Shown: positions 9,224 to 18,575, counted from the stretch's first letter. The stretch: DNA of 64,000 nucleotides from CAKSHP01 sp045636325 (GCA_045636325.1 JAZTXH010000008.1:62001-126000), one strand, 5' to 3'. Program-made: numbers and translations. The notes: generated by a model from the letters alone, not told the origin.

Positions 9224-10447
9224 TTATTCTATAAGATTGTCAGCTTCGCTTTCACCCAATGCGGTTATGTTTTTAAGGGTGCTTTGGATTTTCCTTGTGC
9301 GAACACCAACGAGTTTATCAAGTTCTTTGTTTGCCTGATCAATTCTGTTTTGTGTGGCAACTAAAACATCGGAAAACTTGTCAAACTCAGTTTTTACAGC
9401 ACCTAAAACTTTCCAGACTTCACCGGAATGTTTTTGTATAGCAAGTGTTTTAAAGCCCATCTGCAGGCTGTTAAGCATAGCTGCCATAGTTGTAGGGCCT
9501 GCGATATTTATTTTATATTCCCGCTGAAGAATTTCTACCATACCCATACGAACAACCTCACTGTATAAACCTTCAATGGGTAAAAACATTATAGCAAAGT
9601 CAGTTGTATATGGAGATTCAACATATTTATCACGAATGGTTTTTGCAGATTGCTTTATGCTTTTTTCCAATACACTTTTTGCAGAGGCAATAAGCTCAGG
9701 ATTTCCGCTTTCATAAGCACTGTTTAGATTTGCGTACATATCAAGAGGAAATTTTGAATCAATGGGAAGATATACAAAGTCATCTCCGTTTCCGGGAAGA
9801 CGTACTGCAAATTCAACTATGTCTCTGCTGTTTGGCTTTGTGGCTACATTTGTTGCGTACTGTTCAGGTGAAAGAATTTCATTTAAAATAGAGCCAAGCT
9901 GAATTTCACCCAAAATACCTCTTGTTTTTACATTTGACAAGGTCTTTTTCAAATCGCCCACGCTTACGGCAAGATTTTGCATTTCACCAAGACCTTTATA
10001 CACTTGCTCTAATCTGTCACTTACTGCTTTAAATGACCTTTCAAATTTTTCGTCAAGAGTTTTTTGAAGCTTTTCATCAACCGTTGAACGTATTTTATCT
10101 AATTGCTTGTCATTGCTTTCAGATATTGAAGAAAGCTTTGCATCAACAATTTGCCTTAAATGCTCAAGCTTTTGTTCGTATGAAGCGTTCAGCGCAGTAA
10201 GACGCATTGCCAAATCTGCGAGGCGCTTGTCTTGCATTTCATAGCTTTGCTTTTGAGAGCTTGAAAGTACGTCAGAAACAAGAGCCATGTTTTCTTTCAT
10301 AGCTTTTAAATTTTCATTTTCGGCATTACGTATAACGGTATATATTTCATCCTGAGTTAAGCCGGAATCAGATTTCTTCAAAATAAACAGTACAAAAATC
10401 AGTAATACCATTATAATTATGATCAAAGCAATTAAAATATATAACAT
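9224..10447 (-). CDS. rmuC: DNA recombination protein RmuC
   Basis: RmuC-family protein, thought to limit inversions at short inverted repeats, with a nuclease-like core. It has an N-terminal membrane segment (about residues 2-24, rich in I/L/V), a long coiled coil (about residues 35-165), and the conserved domain beginning GILGEIQLGSILNEIL. The core motif follows as LPIDSKFPLD, with FAIMFLPIEGLY further on. The ATG at 10447 follows AAGGAGAATTGTT and gives 407 residues; the longer frame to 10489 has no good ribosome site. It is probably transcribed alone, divergent from the next gene. Confidence 0.93.
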   Translation of the reverse strand: MLYILIALIIIIMVLLIFVLFILKKSDSGLTQDEIYTVIRNAENENLKAMKENMALVSDVLSSSQKQSYEMQDKRLADLAMRLTALNASYEQKLEHLRQIVDAKLSSISESNDKQLDKIRSTVDEKLQKTLDEKFERSFKAVSDRLEQVYKGLGEMQNLAVSVGDLKKTLSNVKTRGILGEIQLGSILNEILSPEQYATNVATKPNSRDIVEFAVRLPGNGDDFVYLPIDSKFPLDMYANLNSAYESGNPELIASAKSVLEKSIKQSAKTIRDKYVESPYTTDFAIMFLPIEGLYSEVVRMGMVEILQREYKINIAGPTTMAAMLNSLQMGFKTLAIQKHSGEVWKVLGAVKTEFDKFSDVLVATQNRIDQANKELDKLVGVRTRKIQSTLKNITALGESEADNLIE

Positions 10448-10631
10448 AACAATTCTCCTTATAAAAAACAGTATGTTTTTATTATACAATAAAATAAGTA
10501 TTTAGTCCAGCAAAAATATAAAAATATTCTGTTGATTTTAAAGATGCCTATATTGTAAAACGGCATTGACTTTTTTTTCAAAATATGATAGGCTAAATTT
10601 GGATTAAATTTGATATTGGCGGAGAAAAAAT

Positions 10632-11549
10632 ATGAAACTATATGCACCTGATTATTATATGGATTTTAAATGCATAGCGGATAAGTGTAATCATAATTGC
10701 TGTATCGGCTGGGAAATTGATATCGATTGTAACACTTATGAATATTATAGTGGGCTTCAAGAGAAAATTGGCATTGAAATCAGAAATAATATAATAAAGA
10801 GTGAAGACAGTTTTTGTTTCAAATTAGCAGAAAATGAAAGATGTCCGTTTCTTGATGAGAAAAATCTTTGTAGAGTTATATCTGAGTTAGGTGAAGATGG
10901 ACTTTGTAATATTTGTTATGACCATCCAAGATTCAGAAACTTTTTTGGGACAAGACAAGAAATAGGTTTGGGAATTTGCTGTGAAGAAGCTTGTCGTATT
11001 ATTTTAACAAAAAATGCTCCGTTTAAAATTGTGCAAATCGGTTATGTACAAGAAGAATATTATCCGTCTGAAGAAGAAAGTAGGTTTTTTAAATTAAGAG
11101 ATGACATTTTTAAAAATTTATATGGAATAGATACATCTTTAGATGATGCGATTTTAAAAATTCTTCAGCTATGTAAAATTGAAAATATGAAGAATTTCAA
11201 ACAAGACTGCATAGAATTGTATAAAAGTCTTGAAAGGCTTGATTCATCATGGGATGAAAAGCTTGAAATCCTTAATTTGCCTGGGAAAGAATATACATAT
11301 GAGTTTGACAGGTGCTTTAAAAATCTTTTTGCATATTTTGTTTTTCGTCATACGGCGGACTCTGTATACGACGGAAATTTAAAAGAAAGAATATGTTTTT
11401 GTGTAATGAGTGTGAATATTATAAGAAGAATTTTTATGCGTGACAGTATAAGAAATTTAGAAAATCTTTTGGAAATTGTACGAATGTATTCAGCAGAAAT
11501 TGAATATTCACAGGGAAACACTCAAAAACTTATAGAGTATTTTTATTAG
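10632..11549 (+). CDS. FliB-like (flagellin lysine-N-methylase family) cysteine-rich protein
   Basis: Similar in layout to the FliB family, named for methylation of flagellin lysines. The N-terminus carries the characteristic cluster CIADKCNHNCCIGWEIDID, and further cysteines follow (CPFLDEKNLCR, CNICYDHPRF, GICCEEAC). These resemble a metal- or Fe-S-binding site. The 305-residue length is short compared with the roughly 400 residues of enterobacterial FliB. No flagellar gene is in the window, so the true substrate may differ. ATG 10632 follows GGCGGAG. It is divergent from rmuC; polA follows about 100 bp downstream. Confidence 0.75.
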   Translation: MKLYAPDYYMDFKCIADKCNHNCCIGWEIDIDCNTYEYYSGLQEKIGIEIRNNIIKSEDSFCFKLAENERCPFLDEKNLCRVISELGEDGLCNICYDHPRFRNFFGTRQEIGLGICCEEACRIILTKNAPFKIVQIGYVQEEYYPSEEESRFFKLRDDIFKNLYGIDTSLDDAILKILQLCKIENMKNFKQDCIELYKSLERLDSSWDEKLEILNLPGKEYTYEFDRCFKNLFAYFVFRHTADSVYDGNLKERICFCVMSVNIIRRIFMRDSIRNLENLLEIVRMYSAEIEYSQGNTQKLIEYFY

Positions 11550-11650
11550 TAATAAAAGAGATGAAATATATTGAAGTAAAAGTTGTTTTGATATATGATA
11601 TTTTGTGTTTTTAAATGCGGAATGAAAATATTTCCAAGGAGGAAAATAAA

Positions 11651-14329
11651 TTGAAAAAGAAACTGATGATAATTGATGGAAATAGCATTATAAACCGTGC
11701 TTTTTATGGTATAAGAATGCTTACAAATAAAGACGGAATTCCAACAAATGCACTTATGGGGTTTTTAAATATATATTATAAAAATTTAGAAGAGATAAAC
11801 CCTGATTATGTTTGTGTGGCATTTGATTTACCGGTGCCTACGTTCAGGCATAAGATGTATGATTTATATAAAGCACAAAGAAAGGGAATGCCTGATGAAT
11901 TGGCGGCTCAGATGCCTCTTTTAAAAGAAATACTTCAGGCTATGAATGTGTGCAGATTAGAGCTTGAAGGCTATGAGGCTGACGATATAATCGGTACTGT
12001 TTCAAGACTTTGCAATGAAAGCGATGTTGAGTGCAGCATAATCACGGGCGATAAAGATGATTTACAGCTTGCGTGCGAAAACACAAAAATTCATCTTACT
12101 GTTACGGGAATGGGTGTAACAAAAACTACTGTATACGGATTTGACGAGGTTGTTGAAAAATATGGTGTTGAGCCAAAAGAATTTATAGATGTTAAGGCAC
12201 TTATGGGAGATACCTCCGATAATATACCGGGCGTGTCGGGTATTGGCGAAAAAACTGCACTTTCACTTATATCAAAAAATAAAAGCATAGAAAAAATTTA
12301 TGAAAATGTTGAAGAATGTGGCGTAAAAGGAAAAACATTAGAAAAGATTATTGCAGGGAAAGAAGATGCTTTTATAAGCAAAAAGCTTGCAACAATTGAC
12401 ACCTTTGCACCTGTTGATTTTTCATTTGAAAATGCAGTGCTTAAGGATGTAAATACTGATGAACTTTACAAAATTCTTGACAGACTTGAGCTTAAAAGCA
12501 TTATAAAAAAGCTTGATTTGGGTGAAAGCAAACTTGCAGAAAAGAAAAATGAAAATATATTTTTAAAACTTAAATCCCATATTATAGAAGATGAAAATGA
12601 AGCCCGTTCTCTTTTTGAAAATCTTAAAAAAGAAAAAAGTATAACATATAAATTTTATGAATTTAATCAGGCACTGTGCGGTTGTGCCTTTTTATATAAA
12701 AATGATGCGTATTTTATTCCTGTTGGGATGTTTTTTCCTGATGATGAAATCGTAGAATGCTTTAAAGAAATTTTTGAAGACGAAAATATTTTAAAAACGG
12801 GAATAAATATTAAAGAAGATATAGTAATGCTTAACCGTTATAATGTAACATATCGGGGAGCGGCATTTGACTGTGCTGTTGCAGACTATATTTTAGACCC
12901 CGCTGAAAGCAGATATACAACCTCGAGAATAGGATATAAAATTCTTGGGGCGGATTTAGATGATGATGAAGAGTTTTTCGGTAAAGGTAAAAGCAAAAGT
13001 GCCATTTGCGATATTAATAACGAAAAAGCAATGGACTATGCTACAAAAGAAGTGTTTCTTTTATCAGAACTTAAAGCACCGCTTGAAGAAAAGCTTGAGC
13101 AAAATAATCAGAAAGATTTGTTTTATAAAATTGAAATGCCTCTTGTGGAAACACTTGCATATATGCAAATTTACGGTATGATGGTAGATAAAGAAAAGCT
13201 TGAAGAGTTTAAACTTCAACTAGAAGAAAAAAACAATTTTTTAACAAAAGAAATTTATTCAATAGTTGGATATGAGTTTAACATTAACTCAACCAAACAG
13301 TTAGGTGAAGCTTTGTTTGAAAAGCTTGGCTTGCCAGTTATAAAGAAAACAAAAACCGGATATTCAACAGATGCAGATGTGCTTGAAAAATTAAGAAATC
13401 AACACGAGATTATAGAATATATTATAGAATACAGATTGATAAATAAAATTAAAAGTACCTATGTTGATGGACTTTTATCAGTTATTAATCCTGATACAAT
13501 GCGTATACATTCAAGCTTTAATCAGACTGTTACGGTTACAGGAAGAATCAGCTCAACAGAGCCTAATATGCAAAATATACCGGTAAGGCATCCTTTGGGA
13601 AGAGAAATAAGAAAAATGTTTGTTCCTCGAGAAGGATACAGTTTTGTTGATGCGGATTATTCACAGATTGAACTCAGAATACTTGCGCATATTGCCGATG
13701 ATAAGGAAATGATTAAAGCATTTAAAGATGGGGTGGATATTCATGCAGTAACAGCGTCGCAGATTATGAATGTTCCCTTGAAGGATGTGACAGACCAGAT
13801 GCGTTCTGCGGCAAAAGCTGTTAATTTCGGTATTGTTTACGGTATAGGTGAGTTTTCACTTTCTCAGGATTTAAAAATTTCTGTAAAAGCGGCAAAGCAG
13901 TATATTACAGACTACCTTAAGCATTATAAAGGCATAAGTAAATATATGGAAGATATAAAGAAAAAGGCTGAAGAAATGGGATATGTGGAAACGCTTTTTG
14001 CAAGAAGAAGATATATTCCCGAGCTTAAGAGTTCTAACCATAATTTGCGTGCATTCGGTCAGCGTGTTGCACTTAACACTCCCGTTCAAGGTACTGCAGC
14101 TGATGTTATAAAACTAGCTATGGTAAAGGTGTATAATCGACTTAAGGTTGAAATGCTTGAAGCCAAATTACTGTTGCAGGTTCACGACGAACTTATTGTT
14201 GAGGCGCCTGACAGTGAGGTAGAAAAAGTAAAGATACTTCTTGCCGAAGAAATGGAGAAGGCAGTTTCTTTAAATGTAGCTTTAAAGGCTGAAGTTAAAT
14301 CAGGTAAAAGCTGGTATGAAGCAAAATAA
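11651..14329 (+). CDS. polA: DNA polymerase I
   Basis: Repair and Okazaki-fragment polymerase with 5' nuclease, degenerate 3'-5' exonuclease and polymerase domains (892 residues). The 5' nuclease part starts LMIIDGNSIINRAFYG and shows GDKDDLQL and MGDTSDNIPGV. Polymerase motifs A (DADYSQIELRILAH), B (RSAAKAVNFGIVYGIG) and C (QVHDELIVEAP) are intact. The exonuclease region has lost key acidic residues, with YKFYEF in place of the DxE motif, so proofreading is probably absent as in Bacillus. The frame reaches 11615, but AAGGAGG lies just before a TTG at 11651, which I take as the start. coaE follows. Confidence 0.95.
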   Translation: MKKKLMIIDGNSIINRAFYGIRMLTNKDGIPTNALMGFLNIYYKNLEEINPDYVCVAFDLPVPTFRHKMYDLYKAQRKGMPDELAAQMPLLKEILQAMNVCRLELEGYEADDIIGTVSRLCNESDVECSIITGDKDDLQLACENTKIHLTVTGMGVTKTTVYGFDEVVEKYGVEPKEFIDVKALMGDTSDNIPGVSGIGEKTALSLISKNKSIEKIYENVEECGVKGKTLEKIIAGKEDAFISKKLATIDTFAPVDFSFENAVLKDVNTDELYKILDRLELKSIIKKLDLGESKLAEKKNENIFLKLKSHIIEDENEARSLFENLKKEKSITYKFYEFNQALCGCAFLYKNDAYFIPVGMFFPDDEIVECFKEIFEDENILKTGINIKEDIVMLNRYNVTYRGAAFDCAVADYILDPAESRYTTSRIGYKILGADLDDDEEFFGKGKSKSAICDINNEKAMDYATKEVFLLSELKAPLEEKLEQNNQKDLFYKIEMPLVETLAYMQIYGMMVDKEKLEEFKLQLEEKNNFLTKEIYSIVGYEFNINSTKQLGEALFEKLGLPVIKKTKTGYSTDADVLEKLRNQHEIIEYIIEYRLINKIKSTYVDGLLSVINPDTMRIHSSFNQTVTVTGRISSTEPNMQNIPVRHPLGREIRKMFVPREGYSFVDADYSQIELRILAHIADDKEMIKAFKDGVDIHAVTASQIMNVPLKDVTDQMRSAAKAVNFGIVYGIGEFSLSQDLKISVKAAKQYITDYLKHYKGISKYMEDIKKKAEEMGYVETLFARRRYIPELKSSNHNLRAFGQRVALNTPVQGTAADVIKLAMVKVYNRLKVEMLEAKLLLQVHDELIVEAPDSEVEKVKILLAEEMEKAVSLNVALKAEVKSGKSWYEAK

Positions 14330-14341
14330 GGAGTTTTGTTT

Positions 14342-14926
14342 ATGATAATAGGTATAACAGGCGGAAGCGGAAGCGGTAAAAGCAGAGTTTCAAAAGTGCT
14401 TTACGATAAAGGCTTTTATATAATTGATGCAGACCTTGTTGCAAGAGAATGTGTAAAAAAAGGAAAGCCCTCTTATAATGAAATAATGAAACGTTTTGGA
14501 GAAGATGTTTTTTTGCCCTGTGGTGAGCTTGACCGAAAAAAACTTGGTGCTATAGTGTTCAGCGACGAAAAAGAGCTTGAAGCCTTGAATAAAATAACTC
14601 ATAAATATATAAAAAAAGAAATTGAAAAGCAAATTGAGGAAAATTCAGATAAAGATATCGTAATTGATGCAGCAGTGCTTAAGCAGGGAGGGCTTTGGGA
14701 GCTTTGCGATATAGTTGTTTTAGTGCGGGCAGAAAAGCAAGTTCGTATAAAAAGAATTATGCAAAGGGACACATTAAGTGAGGAAAATGCAAAAAACAGA
14801 ATTGAAAGCCAGCCTGATGATAAAGAATATATGGAATATTGCGATTTTGTGGCAGACAATTCAGGAGATTTTAAACCTGATGAAATTGCAGACATGATAC
14901 TGGATTTTGCTGAAAGTAAAAGGTAG
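14342..14926 (+). CDS. coaE: Dephospho-CoA kinase
   Basis: Last step of coenzyme A synthesis, phosphorylating the 3'-hydroxyl of dephospho-CoA. The P-loop is at the extreme N-terminus (GITGGSGSGKSRVSK), followed by DADLVARECV and the lid region RIMQRDTLSEENAKNRIESQ. At 194 residues it has normal length. ATG 14342 follows AAGGAG, which overlaps the polA stop, so the two genes are probably translated from one message; the polA-coaE order is common in Firmicutes. The next gene begins 12 bp downstream. Confidence 0.95.
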   Translation: MIIGITGGSGSGKSRVSKVLYDKGFYIIDADLVARECVKKGKPSYNEIMKRFGEDVFLPCGELDRKKLGAIVFSDEKELEALNKITHKYIKKEIEKQIEENSDKDIVIDAAVLKQGGLWELCDIVVLVRAEKQVRIKRIMQRDTLSEENAKNRIESQPDDKEYMEYCDFVADNSGDFKPDEIADMILDFAESKR

Positions 14927-14938
14927 GTGGGAGATACA

Positions 14939-15496
14939 GTGAAAACGAAAATGTTTATATTTGTTTTGGCACTTGTAATGTTTCTTGGCGGATGCGATAA
15001 AAATGATGCAATGAAGATATCGTATCCCGATGATTTTAAAACATTGGTATTAAAATACAGCAGCGAAAATAACATTGACCCTTATTTAGTGTTTGGAATA
15101 ATAAAAAGAGAAAGTAAATTTATGCATAAGGCAGAGTCATCAAAAGGGGCAAGAGGGCTTATGCAACTTACAAAAGCTACTGCAGAGTGGATTGCAGAAT
15201 TTTCAGGAATGGAAAGTTTTTATTATAAAGATATTTTTGAGCCCTCGGTAAATATCAGATTAGGATGTGCATATTTTGCTCATTTACTTGATGTGTATTC
15301 AGGAAATATTCCGCTTGCATTGTGTGCATATAATGCAGGTCTTGGAAATGTAAATTCGTGGCTGAGTGACGGAACTTTAAGCAAAGATAATTTTGATGCA
15401 GAAAAAATCCCATTTGAAGAAACGAGAAAGTATGTAAAAGATGTTATGGAATATGCAAAGGTATATAAACAGCTTTACCCTGAAATTGCAGAATAA
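14939..15496 (+). CDS. Lytic transglycosylase (SLT domain) lipoprotein
   Basis: Cleaves the MurNAc-GlcNAc bond of peptidoglycan. The SLT signature is clear: IIKRESKFMHKAESSKGA with the catalytic Glu, then GLMQLTKATAEW and ALCAYNAGLGNV. The N-terminus is a short hydrophobic signal ending in FLGGC, a lipobox, so the protein should be anchored outside the cytoplasmic membrane. The GTG at 14939, preceded by GGGAGA, is the likely start; an in-frame GTG at 14927 touches the coaE stop and is less well placed. It is about 185 residues and forms an operon with polA-coaE. Confidence 0.88.
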   Translation: MKTKMFIFVLALVMFLGGCDKNDAMKISYPDDFKTLVLKYSSENNIDPYLVFGIIKRESKFMHKAESSKGARGLMQLTKATAEWIAEFSGMESFYYKDIFEPSVNIRLGCAYFAHLLDVYSGNIPLALCAYNAGLGNVNSWLSDGTLSKDNFDAEKIPFEETRKYVKDVMEYAKVYKQLYPEIAE

Positions 15497-15612
15497 ACAA
15501 CCATTTTAAAAAAAATAATCATAAAATATGGAGAAAAAAAGAAAGTTTTATAAAAAATATATAAAACAGAATGCCAAAGTAAAAAATATTTTTAAAAAAA
15601 TGAAAAAAGTTG

Positions 15613-15641
15613 TTGCATTAAGAAAATGTATATGCTATAAT
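15613..15641 (+). promoter_or_regulatory. Extended -10 promoter of rpmE
   Basis: TTGCAT and TATAAT are separated by 17 bp, with TGC directly before the -10 box (extended -10). It lies about 57 bp upstream of rpmE in an otherwise very A-rich 200-bp spacer after the transglycosylase gene. Confidence 0.75.
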
Positions 15642-15697
15642 AAACAATGTTGCGGTATGTTTTATTGCAACTATCATAAAGAAAGGAGGATTGCTTT

Positions 15698-15901
15698 ATG
15701 AGAGAAGGTATCCATCCCGATTATAAACAGACAACAATTACATGTGCATGCGGAGAAGTAATTGAAACAGGTTCAACAAAGGAAAACATCAAAGTTGAAA
15801 TTTGCTCAAAGTGTCACCCGTTCTTCACAGGTAAGCAGAAGCTTGTTGATACAGGCGGACGTGTTGAGAAGTTTAAGAAGCGTTTTGGTCTTGATAAGTA
15901 A
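15698..15901 (+). CDS. rpmE: 50S ribosomal protein L31, zinc-binding type
   Basis: Large-subunit protein at the central protuberance (67 residues). It is the zinc-containing (C+) form, with ligands seen as CACGE near residue 15 and CSKCHPF near residue 36. The family ending VEKFKKRFGLDK is intact. The start follows AAAGGAGG. Zn-replete L31 is usually swapped for a cysteine-free paralogue when zinc is scarce; that paralogue is not in this window. rpsO follows after a 135-bp leader. Confidence 0.97.
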   Translation: MREGIHPDYKQTTITCACGEVIETGSTKENIKVEICSKCHPFFTGKQKLVDTGGRVEKFKKRFGLDK

Positions 15902-15954
15902 TTGTAAGATTGCAGCGTAAAAAAAGTTAGTTTTGTTTTTTTTAGAATGATTAG

Positions 15955-16024
15955 TAAAACCGCATCGCAGATTTTGGCTTCTCCGGCCTTTTCCGGGATG
16001 CAGGCGTTTCTTTTCAAATATCAG
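15955..16024 (+). promoter_or_regulatory. Candidate structured leader of rpsO (S15)
   Basis: The segment before rpsO folds by eye into GCATC/GATGC (15962-15966 with 15997-16001) enclosing CCGG/CCGG (15983-15986 with 15993-15996), just upstream of the ribosome site. S15 represses its own mRNA through such leaders in several bacteria, so this is a plausible S15-binding leader, but I cannot match it to a specific consensus. Confidence 0.4.
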
Positions 16025-16036
16025 GAGGTGAAAATA

Positions 16037-16300
16037 ATGATTAAAGAAGTAAAGACAGCTATTATCGCTGAATACAAAATTCACGAAACAGATACAGGTT
16101 CTCCCGAAGTGCAGATTGCTGTATTAACAGAGAGAATTAATCACTTGAATGAGCATCTTAAGACACATAAGAAGGATCATCATTCAAGAAGAGGTCTTTT
16201 AAAGATGGTTGGTAAGAGAAGAGGTCTTTTGGATTACTTAATGAAGACTGATATCGAAAGATACCGTGCTATCGTTGCTAAGTTAAATCTTAGAAAGTAG
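16037..16300 (+). CDS. rpsO: 30S ribosomal protein S15
   Basis: Primary 16S rRNA-binding protein that organises the central domain of the small subunit. The 87-residue sequence has the S15 signature, with DTGSPEVQIAVLTERINHL near residue 20 and LLKMVGKRRGLLDYL near residue 55. The frame is open from 15947, but ATG 16037 follows TCAGGAGGTG and gives the exact family N-terminus. It precedes pnp, the classical rpsO-pnp arrangement, with a terminator and a long leader hairpin between them. Confidence 0.97.
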   Translation: MIKEVKTAIIAEYKIHETDTGSPEVQIAVLTERINHLNEHLKTHKKDHHSRRGLLKMVGKRRGLLDYLMKTDIERYRAIVAKLNLRK

Positions 16301-16310
16301 TTTATATATA

Positions 16311-16345
16311 ATGAGCGGAAGTTTGTTTCTTCCGCTCATTTGTAT
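16311..16345 (+). terminator. rpsO terminator or attenuator
   Basis: An 11-bp perfect stem (ATGAGCGGAAG with CTTCCGCTCAT) and a 7-base loop are followed by a T-rich but interrupted tail. pnp may be reached by readthrough, as no clear promoter is seen between this hairpin and pnp. Confidence 0.7.
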
Positions 16346-16364
16346 GTATTTAAGCTGTGGTATT

Positions 16365-16430
16365 CTGACGGTTAGCAGTTAGATTAGCGTTTCAAAAAGT
16401 TGGAGCATTAGTCTAAGTGCTAAACATCAG
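16365..16430 (+). promoter_or_regulatory. pnp: Long stem-loop in the pnp leader
   Basis: Arms 16372-16386 and 16409-16423 pair over 15 positions with one mismatch and one G-U. The stem is extended outward by CTGA/TCAG (16365-16368 and 16427-16430) across an internal bulge. In other bacteria pnp mRNA is autoregulated through a leader double strand that is cut by RNase III and then degraded by PNPase; this hairpin is a good candidate for such an element. Confidence 0.55.
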
Positions 16431-16486
16431 TTACCGCGGATAAAAAATAATTAAAAACAAATTTTAAAGAAAAGAGGTAATTTAGA

Positions 16487-18562
16487 ATGTTTAAAACTTT
16501 TGAAACTACACTTGCCGGCAGACCTTTAGTTGTTGAAACAGGTAAAATGGCATGCCTTACAAACGGACACTGTCTTGTTCGTTATGGCGATACTGCTGTA
16601 ATGGTAAATGTTACAGCTTCGAGAACTCCCAGAGAAGGAGTTGACTTTTTCCCTTTAAGTGTTGATTATGAAGAAAAGCTATACTCAGTTGGTAAAATTC
16701 CAGGCGGTTACATTAAAAGAGAAGGTAAGCCTTCTGAAAAGGCTATCCTTACAAGCCGTGTTATAGATAGACCTATAAGACCTTTGTTCCCTTCAGATTT
16801 AAGAAATGACGTATCTGTAGTGGCAACAGTTTTATCTGTTGAGCAGGACAATCCTCCTGAAGTTGCAGCTATGATTGGTACATCTATTGCAATTGCAATT
16901 TCTGATGTTCCGTGGAATGGTCCTATTGGTGGTGTTTGGCTTGGTCTTGTTGATGGAAAGTTTGTTATCAATCCCACTGTTGAGGAAAGAGAAAAATCTG
17001 AAATGCATGTTACAGTTGCAGGCACAAAGCAGAAGATTGTAATGATTGAAGCAGGTGCAAATGAAATCGAAGAAAGCGTTATGCTTGACGGTATTAAATT
17101 TGCTCACGAAACAATTATTGAAATCTGTGATTTTGTTGAAAGCATTCAGAAAGAAATTGGTAAAGAAAAGTTTGAATACGAGGCTCATGATGTAAACCAT
17201 GATTTATGGGATGCTGTAAAGGCTATGAGCTATGAAAAAATTCAGCATGCCCTTGATACAGATGATAAAAACATTCGTGACGAGCGTATGGGTGTTGTGG
17301 AAGACGAGCTTGTTGAAGCACTTTCAGAGCAGTTCCCCACAATAGCAGAAGAATTAGGCGAAATTCTATATAAAATGCAGAAGGAAATTGTTCGTGACTG
17401 GCTTGTTGCAGGCAGACGTGTTGACGGCAGAGGTCTAAATGATATCCGTCCGTTAGCGGCTGAAGTTGATTTGCTTGCAAGAACACATGGTTCAGGTATG
17501 TTCACAAGAGGTCAGACTCAGGTTCTTACAGTAGCAACCCTTGCTCCTTTGGCAGAAGTACAGCGCTTAGATGGTATTGATGTTGAAGAAACAAAGAGAT
17601 ATATGCATCACTACAATTTCCCCAGCTACAGTGTTGGAGAAACAAAGCCCTCAAGAGGTCCGGGCCGTCGTGAGATCGGTCATGGTGCATTGGCAGAGCG
17701 TTCATTGGTACCCGTTCTTCCCAGTGAAGAAGAATTCCCTTACGCAATCAGAACAGTTTCTGAAGTGTTAAGCTCTAATGGTTCAACATCTCAGGGTAGT
17801 GTTTGCGGAAGCACATTGGCTCTTATGGCTGCAGGCGTTCCGATTAAAGCACCGGTTGCAGGTATTTCCTGCGGTCTTATTACCACAGACAACGGCTTTA
17901 CAACAATGGTTGACATTCAGGGACTTGAAGATTTTTATGGAGAGATGGATTTTAAGGTAGCCGGCACAAAGAAGGGTATCACATCTATTCAGGTTGATAT
18001 CAAGAATGACGGTCTTACCTATGAAGTAATCTGGGAAGCTTTCACAAAGACAAGAGATGCACGTTATCATATTATTGATGATGTATTGCTTAAAGCTATT
18101 GCAGAGCCCAGAGAAGAGCTTTCAAAATACGCTCCTAAGGTAATCAGAATGACAATTGACCCCGAAAAGATTAGTGAAGTAATCGGTAAGGGCGGAAAAG
18201 TTATTCAGAAGATTGTTGCTGATACAGGTGCTCAAATTGATATTGAAGATGATGGTACAGTTCTTATTTTCTCAGCTGACCAAGAAGGTGGCAGTGCTGC
18301 GCAGAAAATTATTGAAAGAATCGTAAAAGAGCCTGAAGTTGGCGAAGTCTACACAGGCAAAGTTGTAAGAATTATGGATTTCGGAGCATTTGTAGAAATT
18401 CTTCCTGGCAAAGACGGACTTGTTCATATTTCAAAGCTTGATAAAAAGCGTGTTGAAAAGGTAACGGACGTTGTTAAAGAAGGCGACGAAATTACGGTTA
18501 AGGTTATAGAAATTGATAAGCAGGGCAGAATAAACTTGTCCCGCAAGGATATGTTGGATTAA
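16487..18562 (+). CDS. pnp: Polynucleotide phosphorylase
   Basis: Phosphorolytic 3'-5' exoribonuclease, a main RNA-decay enzyme. Two RNase PH-like domains are visible (first around residues 10-230, second around 310-550 with FPSYSVGETKPSRGPGRRE and the DFYGEMDFKVAGT active-site segment). They are followed by a KH domain (IGKGGKVIQKI, near residue 565) and an S1 domain (GKVVRIMDFGAFVEILPG, near residue 625). The 691-residue length is typical. The start follows AAAGAGGTAA. The 3' side has a clean terminator. Confidence 0.97.
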   Translation: MFKTFETTLAGRPLVVETGKMACLTNGHCLVRYGDTAVMVNVTASRTPREGVDFFPLSVDYEEKLYSVGKIPGGYIKREGKPSEKAILTSRVIDRPIRPLFPSDLRNDVSVVATVLSVEQDNPPEVAAMIGTSIAIAISDVPWNGPIGGVWLGLVDGKFVINPTVEEREKSEMHVTVAGTKQKIVMIEAGANEIEESVMLDGIKFAHETIIEICDFVESIQKEIGKEKFEYEAHDVNHDLWDAVKAMSYEKIQHALDTDDKNIRDERMGVVEDELVEALSEQFPTIAEELGEILYKMQKEIVRDWLVAGRRVDGRGLNDIRPLAAEVDLLARTHGSGMFTRGQTQVLTVATLAPLAEVQRLDGIDVEETKRYMHHYNFPSYSVGETKPSRGPGRREIGHGALAERSLVPVLPSEEEFPYAIRTVSEVLSSNGSTSQGSVCGSTLALMAAGVPIKAPVAGISCGLITTDNGFTTMVDIQGLEDFYGEMDFKVAGTKKGITSIQVDIKNDGLTYEVIWEAFTKTRDARYHIIDDVLLKAIAEPREELSKYAPKVIRMTIDPEKISEVIGKGGKVIQKIVADTGAQIDIEDDGTVLIFSADQEGGSAAQKIIERIVKEPEVGEVYTGKVVRIMDFGAFVEILPGKDGLVHISKLDKKRVEKVTDVVKEGDEITVKVIEIDKQGRINLSRKDMLD

Positions 18563-18575
18563 TTTGTAATATTTC

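Noticed and set aside
16708..17505. Antisense open frames over pnp (and similar ones over leuS, recG, rpoD and thrS)
   Set aside because: They mirror codon patterns of the genuine genes, have no ribosome sites, and show no protein-family features.
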